Assembly: GCA_016293265.1 (NCBI GenBank)
Contig: JAEDEN010000034.1
Location: 1 to 18,230, forward strand
Origin: Oscillospiraceae bacterium
Lineage (GTDB): Bacteria > Bacillota > Clostridia > Oscillospirales > Oscillospiraceae
Direction: 5' to 3'
DNA length: 18,230 nt
The translations under genes were made by a program, and so were the position numbers. Positions within the stretch are counted from its first letter, which is position 1; the number at the start of each line of letters is the position of its first letter. Below the pieces are notes generated by a model. The model ran no database searches, was not told the DNA's origin, and worked only from the letters and a program-made list of their open reading frames with translations. Shown here piece after piece: positions 6,763-14,800 of this stretch.

Positions 6763-7455
6763 ATGTTATCCATCTTTGATTCCCTCCGCGGCCTGACGCT
6801 GCTCTCCGTCACCCTTCGGATGCTGCTGGCTGTGGCCTGCGGCGGCATCATCGGCATTGAGCGGGAATACAAGCGCCGTCCGGCGGGCTTCCGCACCCAT
6901 ATCCTCATCTGCCTGGGGGCTGCCATGACCACCATGACCAGCCAGTACCTCTTCTTGTATATGCACTACTACACCGACATGGGCCGCCTGGGCGCCCAGG
7001 TGGTGGCGGGCATCGGCTTCATCGGCGCCGGCGCCATCATCGTCACCCGCCGCAAGCGGGTCAAGGGCCTGACCACCGCGGCGGGGCTGTGGACGGCGGC
7101 CATCATCGGCCTGGCCCTGGGGGCCGGCTTTTTTGAGGGCGCCATCTTCGCCACATTTCTGATCCTCCTGGCAGAGCTGGTGTTTTCCAAGCTGGAATAC
7201 CGGATGCTCACCTCCGCGCCGGAGATCAACCTCTATATGGAATACACCGGCCGGGAATGCCTGGAAGACGTGCTGCGGCTGCTGCGGGAGCAGGAGGTCA
7301 AGGTGCTGAACATGGAGATCACCCGCACCACCGGCACCGAAAAGCACAATGCCTGCGCCATCTTCTACCTGCGCCTGGGCAAGCACTGCAACGCCGTGGA
7401 GCTGGTGCGGCTCATCCATGAGACCGCCGGCGTCATCTCCATTGAGGAGATCTGA
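6763..7455 (+). CDS. MgtC/SapB family membrane protein, second tandem copy
   Basis: A 230-residue paralogue of the preceding gene with the same order of motifs: GGIIGIEREYKRRPAGFRTH (27-46), G-A-Q-V-V-A-G-I-G-F-I-G-A-G-A-I (77-92) and VKGLTTAAGLWTAA (100-113), then an ACT-like C-terminal domain from about residue 155. Both copies end in a similar hydrophobic-acidic tail (A-I-D-E-I and S-I-E-E-I). The ribosome site is AAAGGAG, just after the first copy's stop. The pair most likely arose by tandem duplication, but the two differ clearly in the tail, so they may form a heteromer or sense different ligands (inference). Confidence 0.9.
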   Translation: MLSIFDSLRGLTLLSVTLRMLLAVACGGIIGIEREYKRRPAGFRTHILICLGAAMTTMTSQYLFLYMHYYTDMGRLGAQVVAGIGFIGAGAIIVTRRKRVKGLTTAAGLWTAAIIGLALGAGFFEGAIFATFLILLAELVFSKLEYRMLTSAPEINLYMEYTGRECLEDVLRLLREQEVKVLNMEITRTTGTEKHNACAIFYLRLGKHCNAVELVRLIHETAGVISIEEI

Positions 7456-7474
7456 GCCCCTCCCCTGCCGAAGG

Positions 7475-7502
7475 CTTTCCCCCCGGGGCCGCGAAAGTTT
7501 TT
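7475..7502 (+). terminator. Possible weak terminator after the mgtC-like pair
   Basis: CTTTC (7475-7479) can pair with GAAAG (7493-7497), flanking a C-run/G-run (CCCC-GGGG), followed by five T (7498-7502). The stem is imperfect. It lies 20 nt after the stop of the second mgtC-like gene and just before the degV promoter. Confidence 0.35.
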
Positions 7503-7511
7503 CCGGAAGGC

Positions 7512-7540
7512 TGGCAATTTGCAAAAAGCCATGATATAAT
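7512..7540 (+). promoter_or_regulatory. Promoter of the DegV family gene
   Basis: A perfect TATAAT (7535-7540) is preceded at 17 bp by TGGCAA (7512-7517, four of six consensus bases). The start is near 7547, about 30 nt before the ATG. Confidence 0.6.
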
Positions 7541-7577
7541 GCTGTTTCGATATGGAATTGATGAAGGAGACATACCC

Positions 7578-8417
7578 ATGATTAAGATCACCTCGGACAG
7601 CACCTGTGACCTGCCGGCTTATCTGCTGGAGCAGCATCATATGGCCACCATTCCCCTGGGCATCATCAAGGGCGGAGTCCTTTACCGGGACGGCGTCACC
7701 ATCCGCACCGCGGACATCGCCGCCCACGTGGACGGCGGCGGCGACATCACCACCACCAACGCCGTCAATATCGCCGACTATGAGACCCTTTTCCGCCGGG
7801 AGGCTCCCGACGGCGGCGCCATCATCCACATCAACATCGGTTCCGGCTTTTCCAGCTGCCACCAAAACGCCTGCCTTGCCGCCGCGGAGACAGGGGCGGT
7901 ATACGCCGTGGACTCCGCCAACCTCTCCGCAGGCCAGGGACTGCTGGCACTGTCAGCCGCCGAGGCCGCCGGGGAAGGCAAATCCGCGGAGGAGATCCTG
8001 GCGCTGCTGGAAGAACTGAAGGGACGCTGCGAGATGAGCTTCGTCCTGGACCGGCTGGATTATATGAAAAAAGGCGGACGCTGCTCCGCCGTCACGGCCC
8101 TGGGTGCCAACCTTTTGAAGCTCCACCCCTGCATCGAGGTTGCCGGCGGGCAGATGAAGGTGGTAAAAAAGTACCGCGGCTCCATCGAGAAGGTGGTGGC
8201 GGACTACGTGCGGGAGCGCCTCGCCCAGGGCCGGAACCTGGACACGAAGCGGGCCATCATCGTGGACACCTGTGAGGACGACTCCCTGGCCTCCATCGCC
8301 CGGGACATCCTGAAGGCGGACGGCCGCTTTCAGGAGATCATCGAAACCAAGGCCGGCTGCACCATCTTCTCCCACTGCGGCCCCAACACCCTGGGCCTGG
8401 CGTTTTTGAAGGAGTGA
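7578..8417 (+). CDS. DegV family fatty-acid-binding protein
   Basis: A 279-residue two-domain protein of the DegV/FakB family, which binds a fatty acid and, in known cases, presents it to the kinase FakA for phosphorylation and entry into phospholipid. Family features are ITSDSTCDLP (4-13), the IGSGFSSCHQNA segment (87-98) with the carboxylate-binding Ser residues, YAVDSANLSAGQGLL (109-123), and the C-terminal F-S-H-C-G-P-N-T-L-G. The usual TSQPS-like loop of domain 1 reads T-T-T-N-A-V-N here, a variation. ATG 7578 has AAGGAGA upstream. The gene stands alone, with no fakA in the window. Its neighbours on the right include an acyl-ACP thioesterase, which releases free fatty acids. Confidence 0.92.
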   Translation: MIKITSDSTCDLPAYLLEQHHMATIPLGIIKGGVLYRDGVTIRTADIAAHVDGGGDITTTNAVNIADYETLFRREAPDGGAIIHINIGSGFSSCHQNACLAAAETGAVYAVDSANLSAGQGLLALSAAEAAGEGKSAEEILALLEELKGRCEMSFVLDRLDYMKKGGRCSAVTALGANLLKLHPCIEVAGGQMKVVKKYRGSIEKVVADYVRERLAQGRNLDTKRAIIVDTCEDDSLASIARDILKADGRFQEIIETKAGCTIFSHCGPNTLGLAFLKE

Positions 8418-8465
8418 CCCCATCCCCGCCGGGGAAACAGCGCCCCTGCAAGCCTTGATACAGCA

Positions 8466-8495
8466 AAAAAAGAGATGCTGACGCATCTCTTTTTT
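8466..8495. terminator. Bidirectional intrinsic terminator between degV and ridA
   Basis: AAAAAAGAGATGC (8466-8478), loop TGAC, then the perfect complement ending in a run of T (8483-8495). With A and T runs on both sides it can serve both convergent genes. Confidence 0.9.
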
Positions 8496-8510
8496 GTTTG
8501 ACCCGGCAAT

Positions 8511-8885
8511 TTACTTGGCGGCGATGGCCTCGATCTCGCACAGGACGTTCTTGGGCAGGGTCTTTACGGCCACGCAGCTCCGGGCGGGCTTGGAGGGGAA
8601 ATAGGCGGCGTAGACCTCATTGAAGGCGGCGAAGTCCGCCATATCAGCCAGGAAGCAGGTGGTCTTCACCACGTCCGCAGCCTGGGCGCCGCCGGCAGCC
8701 AGGACGGCGATGACGTTCTTGCAGCTTCTCTCCGCCTGGGCGGTGATGCCCTCGGGAATGGCGCCGGTGGCGGGGTCAACGGGGATCTGGCCGGAAGTGA
8801 ACACCAGATCGCCCACCACCCAGCCCTGGGAATAGGGACCGATGGCGCCGGGGGCGGCGGCGGTTTCGATGATCTTCTTTTCCAT
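8511..8885 (-). CDS. ridA: RidA family enamine/imine deaminase
   Basis: A 124-residue protein, the normal length for the RidA/YjgF/TdcF family. Such proteins form trimers and hydrolyse reactive 2-aminoacrylate and related enamines released by PLP enzymes to 2-oxo acids and ammonia. Visible markers are A-I-G-P-Y-S-Q-G (14-21), FTSGQIPVDPATG (29-41), the substrate-carboxylate Arg102 in ARSCVAV (101-107), and Glu117 in C-E-I-E (116-119). These correspond to E. coli Arg105 and Glu120 with an offset of three, so the archetypal deaminase residues are present. The start at 8885 is set by GGAGGA upstream. The gene is monocistronic with its own promoter. Confidence 0.92.
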   Translation of the reverse strand: MEKKIIETAAAPGAIGPYSQGWVVGDLVFTSGQIPVDPATGAIPEGITAQAERSCKNVIAVLAAGGAQAADVVKTTCFLADMADFAAFNEVYAAYFPSKPARSCVAVKTLPKNVLCEIEAIAAK

Positions 8886-8931
8886 GGAACGGTTCCTCCT
8901 TGGTTGTAAAATGTTGGCTTTTATCAGCTTT

Positions 8932-8960
8932 ATCATACCATGGCCCACGCAAAAGGTCAA
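8932..8960 (-). promoter_or_regulatory. Promoter of ridA
   Basis: On the minus strand TTGACC (8960-8955), 17-bp spacer, TATGAT (8937-8932, five of six). The start is near 8925, a leader of about 40 nt. Confidence 0.75.
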
Positions 8961-9007
8961 CCTCTTTTCCAGAAACCCGGGCGGGGCCCGGCGGGGCTTT
9001 TTGACTC

Positions 9008-9036
9008 TTGCGAAACGACTTTCACTGTGATATTAT
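9008..9036 (+). promoter_or_regulatory. Promoter of the acyl-ACP thioesterase gene
   Basis: TTGCGA (9008-9013), 17-bp spacer, TATTAT (9031-9036), with an extended -10 TG at 9028-9029. A closer-to-consensus TTGACT at 9001-9006 is 24 bp from the -10, too far. The promoter is divergent from that of ridA, about 48 bp apart. Confidence 0.55.
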
Positions 9037-9066
9037 GTAAAGCAAAGTAATGGGAGGGGGCCCTAT

Positions 9067-9828
9067 ATGCTGGAGGATTTCAAACAAATACTGACGCAGA
9101 CCAGCTACTCCCGGCAGGAGGAGCTGACTTTCTGGGACTGCGACCGGGAAAAACAGGTGCGCGTGGCCGCCCTTTTGAGCAAGGTGGCGGCTTTTGCCGG
9201 CTACCATTACGACGCCTTGGGCCTGACCCACGAGCTCCTTTACGCCCAGGGGACGGTGTTCCTCCTCTCCCGGGTGGCGCTGCGGATCCACGCCGTTCCC
9301 CACGCCCGGGACGTGCTTACCATCACCACCTGGGAAAACGGGGCCAGGGGCGCCCAGGTCCAGCGTGTTTTTGAGATGTGGGACCAGACGGGCCGCCTCT
9401 GCGTCAGCGCCAAGAGCGACTGGATCCTGATGGATCCCCAGACCCGGCGGATGCTGCGCCCCTCCGCCTTCACCCTCCGTCCCCTGGGGAAATGCCCCAA
9501 GGAGATCGACTGCCCGGAGCCCGGGAAGATCCTCCTGCCCAAGGAGGGCCTGACGGAGCTGGGACAGCGCCAGATTCTCTGGTCGGACCTGGACGGCAAC
9601 GGCCACCTTTTCAGCGGCAACTACGGCGACATCATCTGGGACCACCTCCCTGCCGACCTCCAGCCCCGCGTCCCGGCGGAATTTTCCATCAACTACAGCC
9701 GGGAGGCAAAATTCGGCGAAACGCTGCGCCTGCTGGGCTGCCGGGAGGGCGGCACCTTCCGCATGGAGGGCATCGGCCCCGGCGGCACCTGCTTTACCGC
9801 CCTGTGCAGCTTCGGCGGGGAAAAATAA
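9067..9828 (+). CDS. Acyl-[acyl-carrier-protein] thioesterase (FatA/FatB-like)
   Basis: A 253-residue protein made of two hotdog domains, as in bacterial and plant acyl-ACP thioesterases, which cut acyl-ACP to free fatty acid and end chain elongation. Domain 1 shows V-R-V-A-A-L-L-x-K-V-A (31-41) and the long helix ending near LYAQGTVFLLSR (58-69). Domain 2 contains the catalytic motif SDLDGNGHLFSGNY (173-186), with Asp176, Asn178 and His180 matching the D-x-N-x-H of plant FatB, and Glu213 in N-Y-S-R-E-A, about where the FatB catalytic Glu lies; the following Cys of FatB is Ala here. ATG 9067 has GGGAGGGGG upstream. Chain-length preference cannot be read from sequence. Confidence 0.9.
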   Translation: MLEDFKQILTQTSYSRQEELTFWDCDREKQVRVAALLSKVAAFAGYHYDALGLTHELLYAQGTVFLLSRVALRIHAVPHARDVLTITTWENGARGAQVQRVFEMWDQTGRLCVSAKSDWILMDPQTRRMLRPSAFTLRPLGKCPKEIDCPEPGKILLPKEGLTELGQRQILWSDLDGNGHLFSGNYGDIIWDHLPADLQPRVPAEFSINYSREAKFGETLRLLGCREGGTFRMEGIGPGGTCFTALCSFGGEK

Positions 9829-9851
9829 TCCGGGCAAATGGAGGAAACAGG

Positions 9852-9880
9852 TTGCAAAACGCCGGGATTATTGATATATT
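9852..9880 (+). promoter_or_regulatory. Promoter of the enoyl-CoA hydratase gene
   Basis: TTGCAA (9852-9857), 17-bp spacer, TATATT (9875-9880), plus an extended -10 TG at 9872-9873. It starts 24 nt after the thioesterase stop. The crotonase therefore has a strong promoter of its own and may also be reached by readthrough, since no terminator separates the genes. Confidence 0.7.
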
Positions 9881-9941
9881 TTTGTTTAGAAATGCTTGTG
9901 CCGCTCCGTCGCGGGCGGTGGATTTTAAGGAGGAACCCATC

Positions 9942-10718
9942 ATGTATCAGACCATTCGTTACGAGAAAAGCGATAAGATCGGTGTCCTGACCATCAGCCG
10001 CCCCGCCGCGCTGAACGCCCTGAACAGCCTGGAGATCGCGGAGCTGGCCCAGGTCATGACCGAGATCGAGCAGGACGCCGATCTGGGCTGCCTCATCATC
10101 ACCGGTGACGGCAAGGCCTTCGTGGCCGGCGCGGACATCAGCGAGATGAGCTCCATGACCCTCAGCGAGGGCCGGGACTTCGGCCGCCGGGGCAGCGCCG
10201 TGATGCGCCGCATCGAAAAGCTGGAGATCCCCACCATCGCCGCCGTGAACGGCTTCGCCCTGGGCGGCGGCTGCGAGCTGGCCATGTCCTGCGACATCAT
10301 CCTTGCCTCTGAAAAGGCCAAGTTCGGCCAGCCCGAGGTGGGCCTGGGCATCACCCCCGGCTTCTCCGGCACCCAGAGACTGCCCCGCCGCGTGGGCGCC
10401 GCCAAGGCCAAGGAGCTGATTTTCTCCGGCAAGATGGTCAAGGCCGAGGAAGCCAAGGAGATGGGCCTGGTGAACGCCGTCTACGCCCCCGAGGCCCTGA
10501 TGGAGGCCGCCATGGAGATGGCCAAGTCCTTCGTGAAGAACGCTCCCATCGCCGTGAAGTACTCCAAGGCCTGCATTGACCGGGGCCTCCAGATGGACAT
10601 CGACGGCGCCATCGCCCTGGAGAACGAGCTGTTCGCCATGTGCTTCGCCACCGCCGACCAGAAGGAGGGCATGGCCGCCTTCCTGGAAAAGCGGGCCGCC
10701 GCCTTCGAGAACAAGTAA
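9942..10718 (+). CDS. crt: Short-chain enoyl-CoA hydratase (crotonase)
   Basis: A 258-residue crotonase-fold enzyme that adds water to 2-enoyl-CoA, typically crotonyl-CoA to 3-hydroxybutyryl-CoA, in butyrate-type fermentation or beta-oxidation. The oxyanion-hole segments are FVAGADI (60-66) and NGFALGGGCELA (103-114). Both catalytic acids are present, Glu112 and Glu132 (in G-Q-P-E-V-G-L-G), 20 residues apart as in the rat enzyme's Glu144/Glu164 pair, which supports hydratase activity over other crotonase activities. The C-terminus F-L-E-K-R-x-A-x-F is typical. ATG 9942 has AAGGAGGA at 9928-9935. Other butyrate genes (bcd, hbd, thl) are not in the window, so the symbol rests on sequence alone. 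Codon use is strongly biased to C-ending codons, suggesting high expression. Confidence 0.9.
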   Translation: MYQTIRYEKSDKIGVLTISRPAALNALNSLEIAELAQVMTEIEQDADLGCLIITGDGKAFVAGADISEMSSMTLSEGRDFGRRGSAVMRRIEKLEIPTIAAVNGFALGGGCELAMSCDIILASEKAKFGQPEVGLGITPGFSGTQRLPRRVGAAKAKELIFSGKMVKAEEAKEMGLVNAVYAPEALMEAAMEMAKSFVKNAPIAVKYSKACIDRGLQMDIDGAIALENELFAMCFATADQKEGMAAFLEKRAAAFENK

Positions 10719-10732
10719 ATCCCAAAACCGCC

Positions 10733-10764
10733 AGGGGACGCACCATCCGGTGCGTCCCCTTTTT
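10733..10764 (+). terminator. Intrinsic terminator of the enoyl-CoA hydratase gene
   Basis: Stem AGGGGACGCACC (10733-10744), loop ATCC, perfect complement (10749-10760), then four more T. On the minus strand the stem is followed by TGGCGG before any T run, so it is a weaker stop for arcC. Confidence 0.9.
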
Positions 10765-10776
10765 CCCTTTTCAGAC

Positions 10777-11721
10777 TCACGCAAAGGTGATCCTGGTGCC
10801 GGTCTTTCCGTCCAGGGCCTCCAGGCACCGGTCCAGGCTGGTGATGATGGCCGCCTTTTCCGGATCGTGGCGCACGAAGCGCATGGCGGCCTGGACCTTG
10901 GGCAGCATACTGCCCACGCCGAACTGGCCCTCCCGGGCGTACTCCGCCGCCTGGGCCAGGGTCAGGTGGTCCAGATCCCGCTGCTCAGGCTTGCCGAAGT
11001 GGATGGCCACCTTTTCCACCTCCGTCAAAATCAGCAGCTTGTCCGCCTCCACCTGCTCCGCCAGCAGCTCCGCGGAAAGGTCCTTGTCGATGACGGCCGC
11101 CACGCCTTCCAAGGTGCCGTCCTCATTTTCCGCCACAGGCACGCCGCCGCCACCGCAGGTGATGACGATGGCGTGGTCCCAAAGGAGCCGCACCGCGTCG
11201 ATCTCCACAATGCGCCGGGGCTGGGGGGAGGGCACCACCCGCCGCCAGCCCTTTGTGGCTTCCTCCCGCATGGTGTAGCCCTTGTCCCGCTCCAGCGCCC
11301 GGGCCTCCTCCGCGCTGTAAAAGCCGCCGATGGGCTTTGTGGGGTTCTGAAAGGCCGGGTCCCCCCGGTCCACCACCACCTGGGTGGTCAGGGACACCAC
11401 CGGGATGCTGCGTCCCCGGGCCGCCAGGGCATATTTCAGCGCCTGCTGGATGTGGTAGCCGATATAGCCCTGGCTCATGGCGCCGCAGACGTCAAAGGGC
11501 ATGGGGGGCACGGTGTCCCGGGCGGTCTCACTGGCAAGGACGATGCGCCCCACCTGGGGCCCGTTTCCGTGGACCACGGCCATTTCGTAGCCCCGGCGGC
11601 TGATGTCCGCCAGGTGGCCGCAGGTGCGCTTGACCACCTGGAGCTGGGCCTCGGCGGTGGGGGGGCTGTCTTTGGACTGCAGGGCGTTTCCGCCCAGGGC
11701 GATGACAATTCTTTCGGGCAT
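10777..11721 (-). CDS. arcC: Carbamate kinase
   Basis: A 314-residue amino-acid-kinase-fold enzyme that makes ATP from carbamoyl phosphate and ADP, giving carbamate, at the end of arginine, agmatine or purine-derived ureide breakdown. Motifs are ALGGNAL (8-14), VVHGNGPQVG (49-58), NPTKPIGGFY (126-135) with the conserved Lys129, TCGGGGVPV (188-196), DKDLSAELLA (212-221) with Lys213, and GSMLPKV (270-276) with Lys275. All expected regions are present, so it should be active. No arcA, argF or transporter is adjacent. The ribosome site is GAGAGG just before the start. A perfect 12-bp inverted repeat (11736-11767) directly precedes that site, and no clear promoter is visible upstream of it. Confidence 0.95.
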   Translation of the reverse strand: MPERIVIALGGNALQSKDSPPTAEAQLQVVKRTCGHLADISRRGYEMAVVHGNGPQVGRIVLASETARDTVPPMPFDVCGAMSQGYIGYHIQQALKYALAARGRSIPVVSLTTQVVVDRGDPAFQNPTKPIGGFYSAEEARALERDKGYTMREEATKGWRRVVPSPQPRRIVEIDAVRLLWDHAIVITCGGGGVPVAENEDGTLEGVAAVIDKDLSAELLAEQVEADKLLILTEVEKVAIHFGKPEQRDLDHLTLAQAAEYAREGQFGVGSMLPKVQAAMRFVRHDPEKAAIITSLDRCLEALDGKTGTRITFA

Positions 11722-11735
11722 GGTTGTTCCTCTCT

Positions 11736-11767
11736 TTCCGTTTTTGGAAGTTTGCCCAAAAACGGAA
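11736..11767. repeat. Perfect inverted repeat before arcC
   Basis: TTCCGTTTTTGG (11736-11747) and CCAAAAACGGAA (11756-11767), 12-bp perfect arms with an 8-nt spacer. On the arcC (minus) strand the second arm ends 14 nt before the ATG and abuts the Shine-Dalgarno GAGAGG. It could be an operator or an mRNA hairpin affecting translation. It has no T run, so it is not a usual terminator. The 11722-11814 gap holds nothing else I can name. Confidence 0.6.
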
Positions 11768-11814
11768 GGCTTATCCGCTGGCAGGCGAATCCCCAGGGCG
11801 GCTGTTGCCCATGA

Positions 11815-11846
11815 AAAAAAGAGAGGACCTGCGTCCTCTCTTTTTT
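11815..11846 (-). terminator. Intrinsic terminator of the efflux operon
   Basis: Stem of 14 bp (11815-11828 with 11833-11846) with loop of four and A/T runs at the edges, 7 nt after the RND stop on the minus strand. It separates the efflux operon from arcC, which lies downstream on the same strand. Confidence 0.9.
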
Positions 11847-11853
11847 ATTCCGG

Positions 11854-14800
11854 TCAGGCCTTCACGGCTTCCTTCTTTTTGCCAAAGAGCTTTCTGAACT
11901 GCTTGGGCAGGTCGTCGATGACGGAGTAGAACACGGGGGTGAACAGCAGCGTCACCACGGTGGAGACGATCATGCCGCTCATCATGGAAAGGCCCATGTC
12001 GCTCATCATCTCGTTGGAATCGCCGATGCCAAAGGCCATGGGCACCATGGCCAGGACGGTGGTGATGCTGGTCATCAGCACCGGGCGGATCCGCAGGGGG
12101 CAGGCGTGGAGGATGGCGGTCTGGCGGTCCTCGCCCATATTGCGGCGCACCTTGATGTACTCCACCAGAATGATGGAGTTATTGACCACGGTGCCCGCCA
12201 GCATGATGAGGGCCACCAGGGCCATGAGGGACAGGTCCCGTCCGGTAAGGGGCAGGATGGCCAGGGCGCCGGTAAAGGCCACGGGGATAATCATCATGAC
12301 GATGACCGGCATAAGGAAGGACTCAAACTGGGCCGCCAGCACGAAGTACACCAATCCCAGGGCCACCAGCAGGGCAAGGAGCAGGTCGTTGACGCTTTCC
12401 ATCATTTCCTCATAGGAGCCGGCGGTCTCGGCCTCGTAGCCCTCGGGCATGGGGTATTCGTCCAGGATATCCTGGATGGCCCGGGTCATGGCGGTGGTGT
12501 CGCCGCTGACAGTGGAGCCGGAGATGGTGACCATCCGGGACTGGTTGGTGCGCTGGATGGTCTGGGGGGCCTGGACGATCTCCACCTCCGCCACGGTGGA
12601 AAGGGGCACGGAGCTGCCGTAAGGCGTTGCCACCATCATGGAGCGCAGGGCGTCCAGGCTTTCGGCGGCGGAGCCGTCGCCCCGGACCACAACGTCCAGC
12701 TCCTTATTGTCGATCATCACCGTGGTGGCGGAGGCGCCGGTGAGCTGGGAGCGGACGGCGGCGCCCACGTTGGCGGCCGTCAGGCCGTAGCCCGCGGCGG
12801 ATTCCCGCTTCATGGTGACCTTCACCTCCGGCACCTGCTCGGAGACGGAGGAGGTGACGTCCACCGCGTCCTCCAGGGCGGAGATCTCCTCCACCAGGTC
12901 GGCGGCGATAACGGTGAGGGTGTGGTAATCATCACCGCTGATCTCCACGTTGATCTCACTGCCGCCCATGAGGGCGCCCATGTCCATGGCGCTGACCCCC
13001 AGCTGGCAGCCGGCGATATCCTGGAGCTTGGTACGCAGGTCGTCCGCCACCTGGGAGGCGGAGCGGGAACGCTCACTCTTGCCCACCAGGTTCAGGCTGA
13101 CGGAGGCGGATTCCGCGCCGGAGGTGTAGTAGAGGTCCTTCAGCTCCGGCAGCTCCGCCTGGGCGATGGCCACCACCTGGTCGGCGATGGCGGCAGTCTC
13201 CTCCGTCTCGGAGCCGATGGGCATGGAAATGGAAACGGTGACCATGCCCTGGTCCATCTCAGGCAGAAGCACCATCTTGCTGGAAACGCACAGCATGGCA
13301 AAGACGGCCACCAGGGCCAGGGACACCAGCATCCCCACCTTCAGGTGGCGGACAAAGTAGTCCAGCAGGCGCAGATAGGTGTCATACAGCTTTCTGAACA
13401 GCCCGCCGAAGAAGGCGGAGACGGCCCCCCGCTTCCGGCCCGCCCGCTCCAACTGCTGGCGGCGCACCTTTTCGGGGTCCAGCATCATGTAGCAAAGCAG
13501 GGGCACCCAGGTCAGGGCGATGGCCATGGAGCCCAGGATCAGGAAGGAGATGGTGAGGCAGAAGTCGTCAAAGAGCATTCCCGCCACGCCCCCGGTGAGG
13601 CCCAGGGGAAGGAACACGGCCACAGTGGTGAGGGTGGAGGCGATGACGGAGGTGGTGACCTCCCTGGTGCCCTCCACGCAGGAGTCCATGCGGTCATGGC
13701 CCTCGGCGGCGAAGCGGTAGATGTTCTCCAGCACCACAATGGAGTTATCCACGATCATGCCCACGCCCATGGCGATGCCGCCCAGGCTCATCATGTTCAT
13801 GGTCAGGTCAAAGACGTTCATCAGGATGAACACCGCCAGGATGCACACCGGCATGGAAACGGCGATGGTCAGCGTGGCGCCCCAGCGGCGCAGGAAGAGG
13901 AACACCACGATGGCGGCCAGGATGACCCCCAGGAAAATGTTCTGCAGCGCGGCGTTCACCGCCAGATTGATGTAATCGGAGGCCAGGTAGGGGGTGGAGT
14001 AGCGCAGGGAGGGGTGGTCGGAGCGCAGCTCCTCCATCCGCTTCACCACGGCGTTGGCGGTGCCCACCTCGTTGGCGCCGGACTGCTTGGAGACCTGCAG
14101 AATGACACAGGCGGTGCCGTCCACCTTGGCCACGGTGTCGGACTCACAGGCCTCCAGCTCCACGTTGGCCACCTCTCCCAGGCGCACGGTGCCGCCGCCG
14201 GAGGGAAGGGGCAGGATCATGTTGCGCACGTCCTCCACGGACTGGAACTTGGCGTCGGTGGAGACGGTGAGGGTCTTGGAGCCGTGGCGCAGGTCGCCGC
14301 CGGGAAAGAGCAGGTTCTCCGCCTTCAGGAACTGGGAGATGTAGTCGTTGGAAAGGCCGTAGCCCAGGGCCCGGGAGGCATCCACCTCCACGGCCACCTG
14401 CTGGGTGACGCCGCCGTTGACGCTGACCTGGGCCACGCCATCGATGCGCTCCAGGGCGGGGCCCACAGTCTCCTCCGCCAGATGCTGGAGCTGGGTGAGG
14501 TCATCGCCGATGAGGGCGATCATGGCGGAGGGCATCAGGTCGCCCAGGCTGATGTTGACGATGACAGGCTCCATGGCCCCATCCGGCAGGGAGAGCATAT
14601 CGAACTTCTCCCGCAGCTTCGTGGCGGCGATGTCCAGGTCGGTGCCGTCGGCATAGGTGATCTGGAGCTGGCTGATGCCGTCGGAGGAGTTGGAGGAAAC
14701 GGACTCCACACCGGAGACGGACATGACCGCCGTCTCCAGGGGCCGGCTCACCAGCTCCTCGATGTCGCTGGGAGTGGCGCCGTTATAGTAGCAGTAGACC

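Noticed and set aside
9693..11814. Long frames opposite crotonase (minus, 9693-10784) and arcC (plus, 10576-11814)
   Set aside because: Both run through an intrinsic terminator and have antisense composition.
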